This document shows positions 33,284-45,080 of a stretch of DNA of 64,000 bases, piece after piece. Source of the DNA: Astrocystis sublimbata (lineage: Eukaryota; Ascomycota; Sordariomycetes; Xylariales; Xylariaceae); contig JAJNNY010000013.1 of the NCBI GenBank assembly GCA_022453515.1, forward strand, positions 1 to 64,000. The letters are read 5' to 3'. A model generated the notes under the pieces. The model made no database searches. It was given only the letters and a program-made list of their open reading frames with translations, and had not been told where the DNA came from. The position numbers and the translations under genes were made by a program. Numbering within the stretch: the stretch's first letter is position 1; every line of letters begins with the position of its first letter.

Positions 33284-35005
33284 ATGACGGAGATCTCAGA
33301 AGCGAACAGCACAATCTTCGGCGAACATGTTTACGTGTTTGATGCCAGTATGCCGATGGAAGCCATACAAGACAAGGTAACGGCCATCTTCCAAGAGATG
33401 GAGGCCAACGAGTTTGGCCCAGAGCGTTACGCATTACTATTCAAGCCGGGGACCTACGATATCCTCTTCGATGTTGGCTTTTATACCCAGGTGGCGGGCT
33501 TGGGGCGCAACCCTGACGATGTGCTCATCGAAGGAGGTGTAAATGTCCCGGCGTACTGGATGCCCAATCGTAATGCGACATGCAACTTCTGGCGTACTCT
33601 GGAGAATTTCGCCGTCAATGCCTCCTCTGCCACCAACGATACAACAACGATAGCCGTGTCCCAGGCAGCTCCTATCCGGCGCGTGCATGTTAAAAGTTCC
33701 GGTGGTCTTTGGCTGTTCCAAGTCGACCCAGACACTGGGGCTGGTGGCTGGGCCTCGGGCGGTTTCTTGGCCGATTCGATCGTTGATCATACCATTCTTC
33801 CGGGCTCGCAGCAACAGTGGTTATCCCGGAACAACCAGTATGGCAGCTGGGCGAACGGTGTCTGGAATATGGTATTTGTTGGCGATGCAGATGGACCATC
33901 CCAAGATGATTTTCCCACAACGCCTTACACCACCATAGCTCAGACACCAGTCATTCGAGAAAAGCCGTTTCTCTACGTCAATGGTGATGATCAGTACGAG
34001 ATATTCGTTCCCGACCTACAACACGACACGCAAGGGCCGAGTTGGGCTGGTGGAAATGACACGCCCGGTCGGTCCATCTCGCTCGACGACTTTTACGTAG
34101 CACAACCAGCAGAAGCGACCGCAGCTAGAATCAATGAGGCTTTGGGAGAGGGAAAGAATGTGCTTTTCACCCCTGGTATTTACAAGCTCGACGACACCTT
34201 GCAAGTAGAAAGTGCAGACACCGTTGTCCTCGGGCTAGGCCAACCATCGCTTGTCCCCACTCATGGCGGCTCAGCGATCTGTGTAGCCGACGTGGATGGT
34301 GTCACAATAGCAGGCCTGATTATCGATGCTGGGGAAGTAACGTCTCCGAGTCTAATTGAGATCGGGCCTCAAGATAGTTCCGAAGGCCATGAAGCTAGCC
34401 CCACGGTTCTATATGACCTGACTGTCCGTACAGCCGGCCACTGCAGCAACGATTGTGGCATTACGATAAACAGCCACAATGTCATTGGAGACCAGCTATG
34501 GCTCTGGCGCGCCGACCATGGAGATGGCGCTGCGTGGGACTCGAACCCGACGAAGAACGGGGTGGTTGTCAATGGAACTGATGTGATTATTTATGGGCTC
34601 TTCAACGAACACCACAAAGAGTACCAGACTCTCTGGAACGGAAACGGGGGCAAGCTTTACTTCTATCAGTCTGAGATCCCCTACGATCCGCCAGACCAAG
34701 AGTCTTGGATGTGCGGCTCGACCAACGGATTCGCTTCTTATAAAGTAGCAGACACGGTAACAGATCATGAGGCATGGGGACTTGGTGTCTATTCGTACTT
34801 CCGTGACTCGCCCACAAAACTCGAGAATGCGATTGAAGTGCCCGAGGCTCCCGGTGTCAAATTACATCACCTGACTACTGTGTGGTTGACGGGGACGGAG
34901 GGCTCTGAGATAAGCCATATAATCAATGGGTCGGGAGGCTGCGTCCACGCAAATTCTCCCGAGGAAGCTATGCGACAGACTATGAACGAGTTTCCTGCTG
35001 CTTAG
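33284..35005 (+). CDS. Beta-helix protein of the bacterial 'coagulation factor 5/8-type' / 'adenylyl cyclase'-labelled family
   Basis: A single intronless exon of 573 residues. The sequence resembles a family common in actinobacteria and scattered fungi: an N-terminal FGEHVYVFDASMP block, YALLFKPGTYD, GLGRNPDDV, a middle REKPFLYV block, and two pectate-lyase-like right-handed beta-helix segments (NFWRTLENFAVN; TVVLGLGQPSLVP, DGVTIAGLIIDAG, WLWRADHGDGAAW). The database labels are misleading: I see neither a cyclase nor a discoidin domain, and the biochemical role is unknown. Bacterial members are usually secreted, but no signal peptide is visible here and no upstream exon was found. The lack of introns and patchy distribution suggest acquisition from bacteria, which is inference. 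Confidence 0.8.
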   Translation: MTEISEANSTIFGEHVYVFDASMPMEAIQDKVTAIFQEMEANEFGPERYALLFKPGTYDILFDVGFYTQVAGLGRNPDDVLIEGGVNVPAYWMPNRNATCNFWRTLENFAVNASSATNDTTTIAVSQAAPIRRVHVKSSGGLWLFQVDPDTGAGGWASGGFLADSIVDHTILPGSQQQWLSRNNQYGSWANGVWNMVFVGDADGPSQDDFPTTPYTTIAQTPVIREKPFLYVNGDDQYEIFVPDLQHDTQGPSWAGGNDTPGRSISLDDFYVAQPAEATAARINEALGEGKNVLFTPGIYKLDDTLQVESADTVVLGLGQPSLVPTHGGSAICVADVDGVTIAGLIIDAGEVTSPSLIEIGPQDSSEGHEASPTVLYDLTVRTAGHCSNDCGITINSHNVIGDQLWLWRADHGDGAAWDSNPTKNGVVVNGTDVIIYGLFNEHHKEYQTLWNGNGGKLYFYQSEIPYDPPDQESWMCGSTNGFASYKVADTVTDHEAWGLGVYSYFRDSPTKLENAIEVPEAPGVKLHHLTTVWLTGTEGSEISHIINGSGGCVHANSPEEAMRQTMNEFPAA

Positions 35006-35660
35006 GTAGTTATTCATATCAAAAGGCTCCTTAGATCAAGGGGGTACTTATCAGAAACGGTGTCCACCCGCAAACAACGGTACGAAGCTCTGAAAGTTAG
35101 TCTTGTCTGAGCCGAATCCCGTCCACGATTACCAAATCCTTAGTTTCTACTATGTATGAAGAAAAATAGTGCTCCCACTGCGACATAGACATAATTCGAT
35201 ACGTTAGATTCGCCCAGGGACCCCTGACCCGACATGGGATCAGCCACCAGAAACGCATCAATGATGTCAAGCCCCGCAACAGCCACAGTCCTTCGGGGCG
35301 ATCGACGTCAACCCTCCACAATCTCGATGACCTGCCTCGAGAGGTGGTAGAGTGTGGTGGAAATCAGGTTTATGAACCCAGTTACGCGGTATTCAGTGAC
35401 GTGCATTAGTATGCAAGTCAGAAGTTACCCTGTTTCCCAGGCGTAGAGCGCCGGTGCCTATGCCTATGATATAAGGATTACCAAGAGTACTTACCTAGCT
35501 GCACTCTCACTATATTAGTGTCCGCTCTCCATCTGGCGCGAGAATATCCCAGATTTGTTTCTAGCTTCAAACCATCTGCTGTTTGCTTTTTGACTCTTGT
35601 GGCCAATTAAATCCATCAATCGAATTATTTTATACTCTTAGACCGTCAAAACCGGCCACG
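35006..35660. other. Intergenic
   Basis: No gene is supported. This contains the 3' end of the beta-helix gene and the promoter of the small polyQ protein gene; a pyrimidine-rich stretch precedes its start. Confidence 0.5.
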
Positions 35661-35869
35661 ATGTCTGATACCGAAACCAAGCCAGCGCCCTACGCTGAGA
35701 GCGCCTCCGAAAGCTCCGTGTCGCCTTCTCCTTCTCGCTCCCCTGCCCGTCGTCGCCGTGCTCGCAAGGGAAAGTCCCAGCAGAGTTCACTGCAGCAGAT
35801 GCAAAATTCCGACGAAGTTTGGCAGCAGCAGCAACAACAACAGATGCAGATGATGCAACAGCAGCAGAT

Positions 35870-35907
<38 letters not shown>

Positions 35908-36101
35908 ACGGCGGCGGCGACTCGGGCGACACACTTAAGCTACGACTTGACCTCAATATTGAAGTCGAAGTTACATTGAAAGCCAGAATACATGGCGACT
36001 TGACTTTGTCTCTTCTGTAAGTGCTAATTGGGCCCTGAAGGCTCTACAGTAGTTGCGGTTTGCAGTATGGCGTACTAATCTTTTGCTTCAGGGACACATA
36101 A
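35661..36101 (+). CDS. Small polyglutamine protein with conserved hydrophobic C-terminus
   Basis: Exon 1 35661-36016 and exon 2 36092-36101 encode 121 residues. After a Ser/Pro and Arg-rich N-terminus (SPARRRRARKGK) comes a Gln/Met-rich tract encoded by CAG/CAA repeats (about 35822-35905). The last part is an alternating-hydrophobic segment, LKLRLDLNIEVEVTLKARIHGDL, which resembles the tail of small fungal proteins of unknown function. The intron 36017-36091 has GTAAGT, a TACTAAT branch site and TTCAG. The unspliced message stops inside the donor itself (CTG TAA), so the spliced product gains only two residues (Asp-Thr). The polyQ length is likely variable. Confidence 0.7.
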
Positions 36102-36938
36102 ACACGATGCTGGAAAGTAATCACTCTGGGTCGGCCGGTTTCAGCTCGAATAGGTCAGATTTGAGAGATTTGTTTATCTTTTCGTTTCGCTACTTCTGCT
36201 GGTCACCAGAATAATTCGATATCCCATGAAACATCAGGCGTTTTTGTAATACCTATGGCTGAACTATATTTACGACTTACCTAAATGATGGAGGCTTGGA
36301 ATAGTTCAATCTGTATAATATAATTGAAAGAGATCCAACAATATACCCAATGTCGATTTCCAATTGAGAAGTTAAATAAACTCCGTCGAATACCATCTTC
36401 GTTTCATTCCTTATGTGATACGCGCTCTGGAACTGGGTGTCTAACTGGCCATGTAATAGAATAGTAGGTACTTGAGGATCTAAAAACGTCATATGCAATT
36501 GAGCTAAACCCCTCACACTGCAGGCACGTTTCTAAGTGAAGCAACGCGATCTTTTTGGTCCGGGAGTTATTATCATCGCACACGCACTACTCTCTACCAA
36601 CAAGTGCTTCCGCATTGCGCTATGGTTTTCTTACTTTATAACAAATGTTGCTAGGATCATCGTGACAACAATTTACAGTTGCATTAAGAAGGACTATTTA
36701 TTACCGTGCCCATGAGTTTTGATTTAGCTACTCCATGATGTCCGTCTCCTCCGTAATAAATCCTAGACTACCTAGGTAGGTACCGACAGAACTGCCTTTG
36801 GGCAGAATTACTCTTGGGGGCTAGCAAACATTGCATCCCACAGCACCATGGTCAAAAAACCACGTCTACTGTTCATATAGTTAGAACAACAATCGCATCT
36901 GCGTTTCCAATCTCACCAAACCAGCCAGATTTTCCATT
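36102..36938. other. Intergenic, convergent 3' regions
   Basis: AT-rich sequence with one CCTAGGTAGGTACC word at 36769-36783. No gene is supported. Confidence 0.5.
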
Positions 36939-38489
36939 TCAATCGCCAAAACTTTCGTACCCCGCTTGTTGCATGCCTTTCCCCTCATCGACAAGCCACG
37001 TAAGCACCACACAGAACAGTAAGAGCGCCGAACTTATCGCCGCAGGCAACCGGAGGTTATTCGTCGCATCGACGATTGGTCCGTTCACAATCTGAGGTAT
37101 CCATACCGTGCCGAGCGAGAGGACGAGCTGGAATCCAAAGAACTTGATCTCGTTTCCTTGCGGAAAGAGCCGAGCGAAAAGGACCTTGAAGGCGACATTG
37201 GCGATGCTTGCGGCAATCGACTGCAGAGCCTGGAAGAAGTAGAACTCCCAGCGCTGCTTGAACCCAATGCTGACCGAGGGCGAAATGCCTATGGCGCACC
37301 ACAGTGCGCAGAAGCAGGTGAGTCCATACGAGAGAATGGTCCAGTGGCGCAGTGTCAGTCCGACGCGGTTCTTCAGGGTCGGTCGGATGTAGAGGAATAT
37401 CGTGGCGGTGATGATTGAAGACACTGGCTGGACGAGCGAGTAGTAGGTGAACTCACGCAGACTTGGTCGAATGTTGAGGTTGAAAAGTTGACCGGTGACC
37501 GAACTGAAGGCGAAGACGGTGTCGTTGTAAATCGTGAAAGCCAAGAGGTATTTGAAAGACTCTGGGTATTGCCAGATCTGCCGGAACAAGAGTGAAAATG
37601 TCGTCAAGGGAAGCATCAACCAGTTCGTAGTCTTCTCCCCTCGCGTTTCCTTGGCCGCAGGAGCAGGCAATAACCTCCAGGAAATGAGAGAGACTATGAT
37701 GCAGAGGGCCCCGGCCGCTGTGGTGGTGTAAAGTCCCGCGTACAACGACGAGACGAATGTCAGGCCGAGGGATACGACGAATAGAACGATTTGGCCGGCG
37801 CTCAAGCCGTTGGATCCCCAAACTCCCATCTTCATACCATCTTGAATGGCTTTCGTTGCAAGATATTTGCTGTCATCCGAGGGCTGATGAGAAGATGTGG
37901 ATTCCGTTGCTTGCGACCTTTGCATCACAAACGGGACGAAGATGTTCATCCAGGCGCCGGCTATGAACCCAATGATGTTGAACACCACATATAGCCCCGA
38001 TAGAACATTGAACGTTGACAGATCTGTGCCCATAAGACCAGCGATGGGGAGGCACAGGATGCCGTAGATGATCAACTGGACAACATATTGTTCTCGCTGG
38101 TAGTTGAGGTAGTCTCCAATGCCGGATATAACCAGTGTCAAGCCTCCGCTCACAGCGTAAATAATGGCATTCAGATACAGTATATAAGAAGTCAGATTGA
38201 CATCTCCCGATCCAGCAAACGGTACCCGGCAAGATACCGCCGTTGGCAGACACCCTGATTGTGCTGCTTCCCCGGGTGCATGCCCGATGACATAGCCGAT
38301 ATTTTGAATCTGGAAACCAACGTATGTCACAAACGCGGCAAACGGGGCGCCCAGTGCAAAGGTTGATAGGAAGTATCCTGTTTCGTAGCGTCGTAAATGT
38401 TTGGAGGTAGGCGTCGAGACTAGATGTTCGACCATATCATCCGAAGGGTCACGGACGTTGACCCCGACGTCTCTTCGCTTGGTATCCAT
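36939..38489 (-). CDS. Atg22-like major facilitator transporter
   Basis: A single exon of 516 residues with about 11-12 hydrophobic segments spread along its length. A conserved N-terminal part (RRYETGYFLSTFALGAPFAAFVTY), a central cytosolic loop and C-terminal blocks (PQGNEIKFFGFQLVLSLG, WIPQIVNGPIVDAT) resemble the Atg22 family. Yeast Atg22 exports amino acids from the vacuole after autophagy; filamentous fungi carry several paralogues, some probably at the plasma membrane, so the substrate is not fixed by the sequence. The ATG at 38489 was chosen because the nine codons upstream contain no ATG. Confidence 0.85.
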   Translation of the reverse strand: MDTKRRDVGVNVRDPSDDMVEHLVSTPTSKHLRRYETGYFLSTFALGAPFAAFVTYVGFQIQNIGYVIGHAPGEAAQSGCLPTAVSCRVPFAGSGDVNLTSYILYLNAIIYAVSGGLTLVISGIGDYLNYQREQYVVQLIIYGILCLPIAGLMGTDLSTFNVLSGLYVVFNIIGFIAGAWMNIFVPFVMQRSQATESTSSHQPSDDSKYLATKAIQDGMKMGVWGSNGLSAGQIVLFVVSLGLTFVSSLYAGLYTTTAAGALCIIVSLISWRLLPAPAAKETRGEKTTNWLMLPLTTFSLLFRQIWQYPESFKYLLAFTIYNDTVFAFSSVTGQLFNLNIRPSLREFTYYSLVQPVSSIITATIFLYIRPTLKNRVGLTLRHWTILSYGLTCFCALWCAIGISPSVSIGFKQRWEFYFFQALQSIAASIANVAFKVLFARLFPQGNEIKFFGFQLVLSLGTVWIPQIVNGPIVDATNNLRLPAAISSALLLFCVVLTWLVDEGKGMQQAGYESFGD

Positions 38490-39364
38490 TATTGTCGATT
38501 TGAAATATATATGCAAGCACTATCCAAAAAGCTAACGAGAGTGCATATTCCATTGTTACGACTAAAGTGAACGACTACACGTTGAAGATAAATAGGAAGT
38601 AGCCCCCACCATTAGCTGACGCTATATCAAATTTGCTCAAATCTGCTTAAACATGCGCACACTTCTTGCCTATTTGAGGTTGTCTATTGCAGCTGTCAAA
38701 ATGAATCCTTCCGAGTCCAGACTTCATGCTCATGGCCTAGACTTCTTCTATTGAAAATGGAGGTCGCGTGGCTTCATAGGCCGGCTCCTTTGCGTCCGAA
38801 TGTGACTAGAATCGATATCAGTGGACCAAAGAGGAAACAGTGACAACCATATCTTCGATTGCGATGCCTTAATTGGGATGTGCAAGAAAGGGTTACCGTG
38901 AGTCGTTCCACTGTGAGATATTACCTCCGCATGCCTACGGAGTTAGGTAGGTAGGGGGACCGTGAACGTTGAGCAATTAGGGGAGATCAGACACATGAGC
39001 TGCAGCAGATATCACCGACGACACGCAAGGACTAAACGATTATTGCAACACGGATGCTACATGTGGTTCAACGTTTGAATATTCTAGAAATAAATGAAAT
39101 GAGTTTATATGTTGGTTTAATCCTTATCAAGTCGTCTGGCGCGAAACAAGACGCTTGCCCTTTCCTTGCACACAGTTATATATACACATTAGAAGCAGTA
39201 ACAAATGATATGAGTTTAACATGTATTATTTATTTATTATGGCTCATATATTAAGCGGCGTGTGGTTCTAAAGTGTTAAGGAAAAGAACGTGATCTCGGA
39301 TCCATCTATCTACCCATCCATTATGATTAAGTATTCAATATCACCATGCTCCTCGGAGACCCGT
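38490..39364. other. Intergenic
   Basis: This is the promoter side of the Atg22-like gene and the 3' side of the WSC gene. It contains one copy of a dispersed repeat (39117-39190) and no supported gene. Confidence 0.5.
39117..39190 (+). repeat. Dispersed repeat, copy 1
   Basis: Matches 45823-45900 in the same orientation. The cores are CCTTATCAAG-CGTCTGGCGCG (one mismatch) and a 25-bp identical block at 39153-39177, followed by a similar AT-rich tail ending TATACACA. The two copies flank the WSC gene and a gene-poor stretch. Origin unknown; a remnant of a mobile element is plausible. Confidence 0.8.
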
Positions 39365-41268
39365 TCAGTAGCCAGTCGAGGCGCAACCGTCGTACCACGT
39401 GTTGCATCCAGTGTCCTTCACCCACTTGTTCACGCCCAAGCAATCCTTGTACTGGGCCTTGCAAGCCTTGTCGGCGTCGTTCCAGTGGCGGTTGAACCTG
39501 CCGGCCTTGCAGCCCTCGGTGTAGACCGACTCGCACTGCTGGAACTGGGCCTTGCAGGCGTCAGAACAAGCGTTGGAGCACTTGGGTCGGGTGTAAGATC
39601 GGCACTTGTGGCTGTCCTTCTCGGTGTACAGCTTGAAAACATTGCCAGCGTAGTAGTCGTTCTTGATGTTGTTGCATGTCACAGCAGGCAGCTCAATTCC
39701 ACCGACGGGGTTGCCGGGGCCGTATCCGTACCACCTGTTGGAGGGCTGTTGGCAGATTCCGGTAGGGTAAGCCACGGGGCAGCTGGCTGTCGGCGCAGGG
39801 GTGGTTGTCGTAGCCTTGGTCGTGGTCTTTGTTGTGACGGTGGTCGGGCATGGGTAGGTGGTGGTCTGGGTGGTGGGATAATCACCGCCCTTGGGAGGAG
39901 ACTGGTGGTGCCAGTCAGACTTGTTGCACGAGCCACCGGAATAGCAGTACTTGTTCTGCTTGATGCACCACTCCTTGTACTCGAAGCATCGCAGCGCCTC
40001 AGGGAAGCCGGCCTTCAGGAAGCAGCTGGCGCTCTGGATGGCACATGAAGCATAAGCGGCGAGGCAGCCCTTCTTGTCAGTCCAGTCGGGAAGAGGGTTC
40101 GAGCACCATCTGCCGACCTTGTACTCGCAAGTGCTGGGAATCACACTGGTCGAGGTGCAAACTGGGGCGGTCGTGGTGGTCGTGGTCGTGGTTACCGGTC
40201 GAGTAGTGGTAGTAGTAATCGCCGGCGTAGTTGTTGTTGTTGTCGCAGGGTAAGTGACGACGGGAGTGGTGGTCACAGCAGTTGTGGTTGTGGTTGTGGC
40301 AACAGAGCTGGAGCTGGAGCTGGAGCTCGACGAATCCGGGGGAGAGTCATCACCGCAGGGCTCGAGGGACTGCAAGTCCGTAGCAACGTAAAGACTGAGT
40401 CTGCCTGGGCCACCGCATGTCTCGCCTTTGTTGCCATTGCAAGGCACATTGCAGGTTGACGGGTCGGTAGCTAGGCTTGTGCCGTTACCAATAACGACAC
40501 CACAGTAGCATTCACCACCTAGTTGGAGCAATCAGTTTCACGAATCTTTCAAAGTGAAGTGGAGAATGCATACCGTATTCAGTTCCGGCAAAGGGGAAAC
40601 CGCCCTTGAGGCAGGACTTCAAGCACTTCTCAGTCGTGAGTGTCTTGGAGTCGAGGTTGTCCTGGCGGTAGAATAGGGCCTTGCCCTGGCTGGACTCATC
40701 GGTCCAGCATCCAACAGGGCTATACTCGCTGATGTCGTTCTGCTCTTCCAGGCACTTGAATGTCGGGTCCATGTAGATGTTGATTCTGTGACACTCTTGG
40801 TCAGCTACTCCTATCTGTCTGTAACTAGATGGGAGAGGCGAAACTTACTCGGTATCGCCACCACACGTCTCCGAGCTGTCACCTGAACAAGGGAAGGAGC
40901 ACTGTTCTTCGGGAAGTAAGGCTGTCGAGACCGTTTGGCCACAGTAGCAGACACCATAGTACGACAGACCAGCGAGCCGGTAGTTGTTGCCTGGCAGGAA
41001 CGTTAGCCTTGCTCTCAATACCAATACCAATGAGGAGCTACTTACCCTTGCAGTGAGCAACACAAGTCTCGACGGTCATGTTGTTCTGGTCGAGATCGGA
41101 ACGGAGAGATAGGGCTTCCTTCTGGCCGGGCTGGCCATTATCGTAGCATCCTGAGTAAACGAAGGGCTCGAAGGGAGCAAGGCACGAAGGCAGGTCGTTG
41201 TACCATGCCTGGGCCGTGTTGACAAACGAGAGTGCCGCAATGGCAGAAAGGGACTTGAACGCAACCAT
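39365..41268 (-). CDS. Secreted two-WSC-domain wall protein
   Basis: Four exons (41046-41268, 40849-40990, 40574-40785, 39365-40518) encode 576 residues. A signal peptide covers 1-21. Two WSC domains follow (about 33-125 and 143-240), each with the typical cysteines and a GxYCG/CYCG plus CSGD-ETCGG or CNGNKGETCGG motif. WSC domains bind wall carbohydrate. Next are a long Ser/Thr tract likely to be O-glycosylated, and a cysteine-rich C-terminal half I do not recognise, split by a second Thr-rich linker. There is no C-terminal membrane anchor or GPI signal, so this is a secreted wall protein rather than a Wsc1-type sensor. Introns are 55, 63 and 55 bp. Confidence 0.88.
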
Positions 41269-44200
41269 TTTGCGAGTCGAGTACTTCTACAAACGAGTGA
41301 GAAGAATGTACTCTTGAAAAGAGAGTGGGAGTCGAGAAGATGCTGAATCCTGCTGATCACAACATAATGTTCCAGTCTGGCAACGACGGGAACTAGAAGG
41401 TTTAAATATTCATTGCACCGGTCTCCTCAGACTCCCAGAGCTTTCTTTGATCAATCTACTTCTGGGTCCATTGCAGGGGGTTTGGCTGGAAAGAGACCGA
41501 ACGTTGAACACACATGGAATATAGTAGCTTCTTGCTTTAGCGGTAGGGGTCGAAGTAAGTCCTCAATGCTAGGTCGGGGTTGAATAGTACGACGGTGTAT
41601 GGCCGGCCCAGGCTTACTTGCAGCTCAGCTACCTGTCGAGATACCCTGGAATAGTCCACTCGAAAGACCCTGCTTCCGCTTCGCTAGTGCTCGCAGTCCA
41701 CATGATTATACTCCGTGTAAGCAAGCCTCCGGGCGTTGCCCCAGTGGGCCAGGTCTACCGTAGATGTCCGCATCTTCTACCAACGCACGTGTAGGTAGAG
41801 GGAAAACACCCTTTTGGACGTATTGGACTAGGCATGAAGTCGAAAGTGGTCAAGTACCTACACCGTCGCCTGCTTAGCGTAGTTGGCGATGCTGGTGGGG
41901 ATGATCTGGATTGGTCGGCAAGGTGAGCGGAAGCGCAAGGGTACCTGCATCATTAGATCAATGTCTTCGTTATATTGACCAAAAGGGACCGCGCTCAGCT
42001 ACATTGGCGCCCAATCTAGTCCTTTTGGGTCCAACTCTGTGAAGCGAGCACTGTCGCATTCGTGTGCTCAATACTTGCTGCAATATAGCTGTTGTGATAT
42101 AGCTGTCGCTTATTCGAATCCCTCAAAAAAGTACAATTACTAGGCTTTATTTACACTTGTTAAGCCTGGTGGGAAAAGAAAACAGTGGCCTACAAAACTA
42201 GGTAGACAGTGCTCAATGCTAGAGCTGATGATTCTCACGGTCTGTTCGGGTGAGCTCAAAGGTTTGCGTTAGACTCTCATACTGTCCGTCGTCCGAAGTA
42301 CGAGTACAAGTAAAGCTGGTCTTATTATTAGACGAGTCAGTATGTCGGTATGCTCATATTGGTGTCACTCTGGCTGTATGTAAGGAATCTCGTATTTAGA
42401 GTCGGTTTCCTATGTCTCAGCCTCGCCTGAACGACGCTAGAAGCACTAATTGGCGTGGCTAGCTACACCTAGAATAGCTCGCTAGATCTTTGTCCCGCTC
42501 AGATTAGGTTATTATGTACAAGTTATATCCAAGCAGAATGTGAGTTGTTCGGAATCCTCCCTCTCTAGCTAGATGCTTGCCTCGCTCGCCCCGTTCAGGA
42601 AAATCTACAACTACGGACACTAGATAATGATCTCGACCCGCCGATGGAATGCATCATGATAATACTATGTATTGTTACCAGGTACATCGGAAGAGTCCGA
42701 GAAACTGGGATGCACAAAGCATTGGTATGTATGAATAGGGGAGGTGTTGCCACGCCACGAAGCGAGGTCAACGGCTGCATATGCATGGCGGCATGATGCG
42801 TGAACTGCATTTTGACAATAATAGGCACTTACATAAGTCGAGCTTGAGGCGCCCCCGGATTTTCAGGCAGATGTACTTTTCTGAAACCAACAAGCGAGGG
42901 TCTGGGGTCGGTAGAACGGTAGATCGACAAGAGCAGCAAGGTTGATCATATCTCGATCACATAATAGCCATGACTCGAACTCGCTCGAAGCTATTTCGGT
43001 CTCTTCCGACTTGTGCTAGCAGTGGATGTCTGGGACTTCCGCGAGCAAGACAGTCTTTGGCCTCTGGCGGCGGGCGGCGCGGACGTTTCATGCAAAAAGA
43101 AGCCAACATTTCACTCACCGTTGGTCGATGTAACGCTGCTCGGCCGGAGTGGAGATTGAACGGTAAATCTAGTCGGCAGAACGCCAAGGGTCCAGTTCGG
43201 CCCCTGATTTCCCAAATCAAAAGGGGAAATGACTGGCTCAGATCTCTCAAGTCTAGAATCTACGTGGGTGATTGGCGAAGATAAGTCCTCGGTACAAGCC
43301 GAGCAGTCTAACCTGAGGACACTAGTCTTTGGTATTCATCAATGACATCAAATTTTCTTGACTCTCGCTAGACAGGTGATGCGGTGCGCTTGAGCTAGAA
43401 TAGCATGGCGCCCCAGTAGCTCGAGTCTAAACCACCACTATCTAGTTTAGTTGGCTTAGTCTTCATATCCAGCTCCGGCCTGAACTCTTCACTGAGATTC
43501 AAAGTCATGAGCAACACAGCAAACGGCACTGCACACCTCATGGATACCCACAAGAGGTCCGTTGGCGCCATCTTAACTATCAGACTACCCAGCAGCACTC
43601 CTGTCTTTTAGCTCTGCATCATCCTGTGCTGGCAGAAAACTTATGTGTGCACTAGTCCATTATCGTGTTGTGGCCGATGCTACCTCGCCATCATCTCGTA
43701 TCTCGTGCCCCGAGTCTTCCGGTTTGATGGGAATTCATCGTCGCCCTCCCTCCAACGCACGCATCGGTATAAGCGAATCCAGCATGTTCGACAGTAGCAC
43801 TTTCATGATATGCAATGCCCCATCTGTCTAGGAAATTTCTCCCAACTTTTGTGTAGCGTTCATACAGATGAGGTCGCCTTCGTCTACCGTATGTCCTTAA
43901 TCTCAAGAATAAGCTCACTCATCACAGTAGTAACTTGAAGTGTTCATTTCAATATAGAGTCAAAGTTGATGTAGCAGCAAACTTGCTAATGGGTATCCCA
44001 TGTGCCAATCGTTTTTACTACTCCGAGCTTGACTTCCTACCCCACAAATGCCAATCAGCAGCAACGTGGCTATCGGCCGGCAACTCAACATCTTTGTTAA
44101 CATCACATCACTGATCAGAGACCCCACAATCCGGGTGCAATAACAGTGGTCTTGTTGTATTGAGCAACAACCCCTCCAGTCTCAACCCAACACATTTTGT

Positions 44201-44717
44201 CAACAGGTGAAGTAGCTCTTGTTGATGTTGATCGGAGACCTCTAAAAACTTCTAAGCTGTAAATGTAAATATGTTGTCTGAATTGACCACCGGAGCTATG
44301 GAAGTTTTGTGTGTGAATATTCATTTCTGGATTTATAGCGTGCATGCAACACTACTGTGGCTTGGAGTTCGTGAATTTCTCTAATCGATTGCACCAATGT
44401 TAAGATGAAACAGCCGCCTTTTGACGTTCTTCTCACCTGATCGTCAATGTACCGAACCATTCTAGAAGATGTGACACTCAGCCCCGGAAAGTTCCATCAC
44501 TCAAGCCCGAGTTTACCGAGGTGAGTACATATTGACGCCATACGCCACAAGCATGGCAACGGACCGGAGGAGTCAGGTAGACATAGGCTGTATGCAAATC
44601 GGACAGCGCAGCAGCAGGTGAGCTAGCGTGGCATGTCCCATGTGATTAATCATTGCGTTAAATACATCCCTTGTGTTCCCACGAAGCTTGGATGCTTGGA
44701 TCGTGGCCCTGTGGTAA
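41269..44717. other. Gene-poor stretch upstream of the WSC gene
   Basis: About 3.4 kb with no supported gene. Frames of 60-104 codons occur (for example 42970-43284 plus) but lack recognisable domains or convincing splice partners. Base composition is mixed, with AT-rich patches. Confidence 0.45.
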
Positions 44718-45080
44718 CTATCTATGGCCTCTCAAGCCCAACTCCAATAATTTCAGCAATATTGTCTTTTTGTGACATGACAAAATAAGCAAATATGGTA
44801 TACAGTTCAATTCAATGCCGGGTGAGATGCACTCACCTTTACTGTCAAGCAACAGAATGCTTGAGCCTTGCGATGTGACGAAAATGGCAACATATGCAGC
44901 GGCTGAGACCCGCCCATATGGCCGCTGGGTCGTTTTGGTACCCCGTTTAGAAAAACTTGTTTGAAAAACTTCAAAAAGTGGATTGTGTTTGTCTGCAACC
45001 CATCGATAGTAAGGAGTGATTTGGAAGAATTTCACCGGCAGAGGTGCCGAGTTGTATTTGTTTGACCTTACATCAGCCAT
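44718..45080 (-). CDS. Possible small protein or first exon, unknown
   Basis: A 120-codon frame starts at an ATG at 45080 with a varied, non-repetitive composition (PVKFFQITPYYRWVADKH). A G|GTGAGT donor occurs at about codon 82, so the true product may be spliced there into an exon I could not identify. No domain is recognised. It is reported because it is the most protein-like frame in a 5.6-kb gene-poor region; it may be a decayed gene. Confidence 0.3.
   Translation of the reverse strand: MADVRSNKYNSAPLPVKFFQITPYYRWVADKHNPLFEVFQTSFSKRGTKTTQRPYGRVSAAAYVAIFVTSQGSSILLLDSKGECISPGIELNCIPYLLILSCHKKTILLKLLELGLRGHR

Noticed and set aside
33437..34817. Minus-strand frames within the beta-helix gene
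   Set aside because: Shadows of a clear plus-strand gene.
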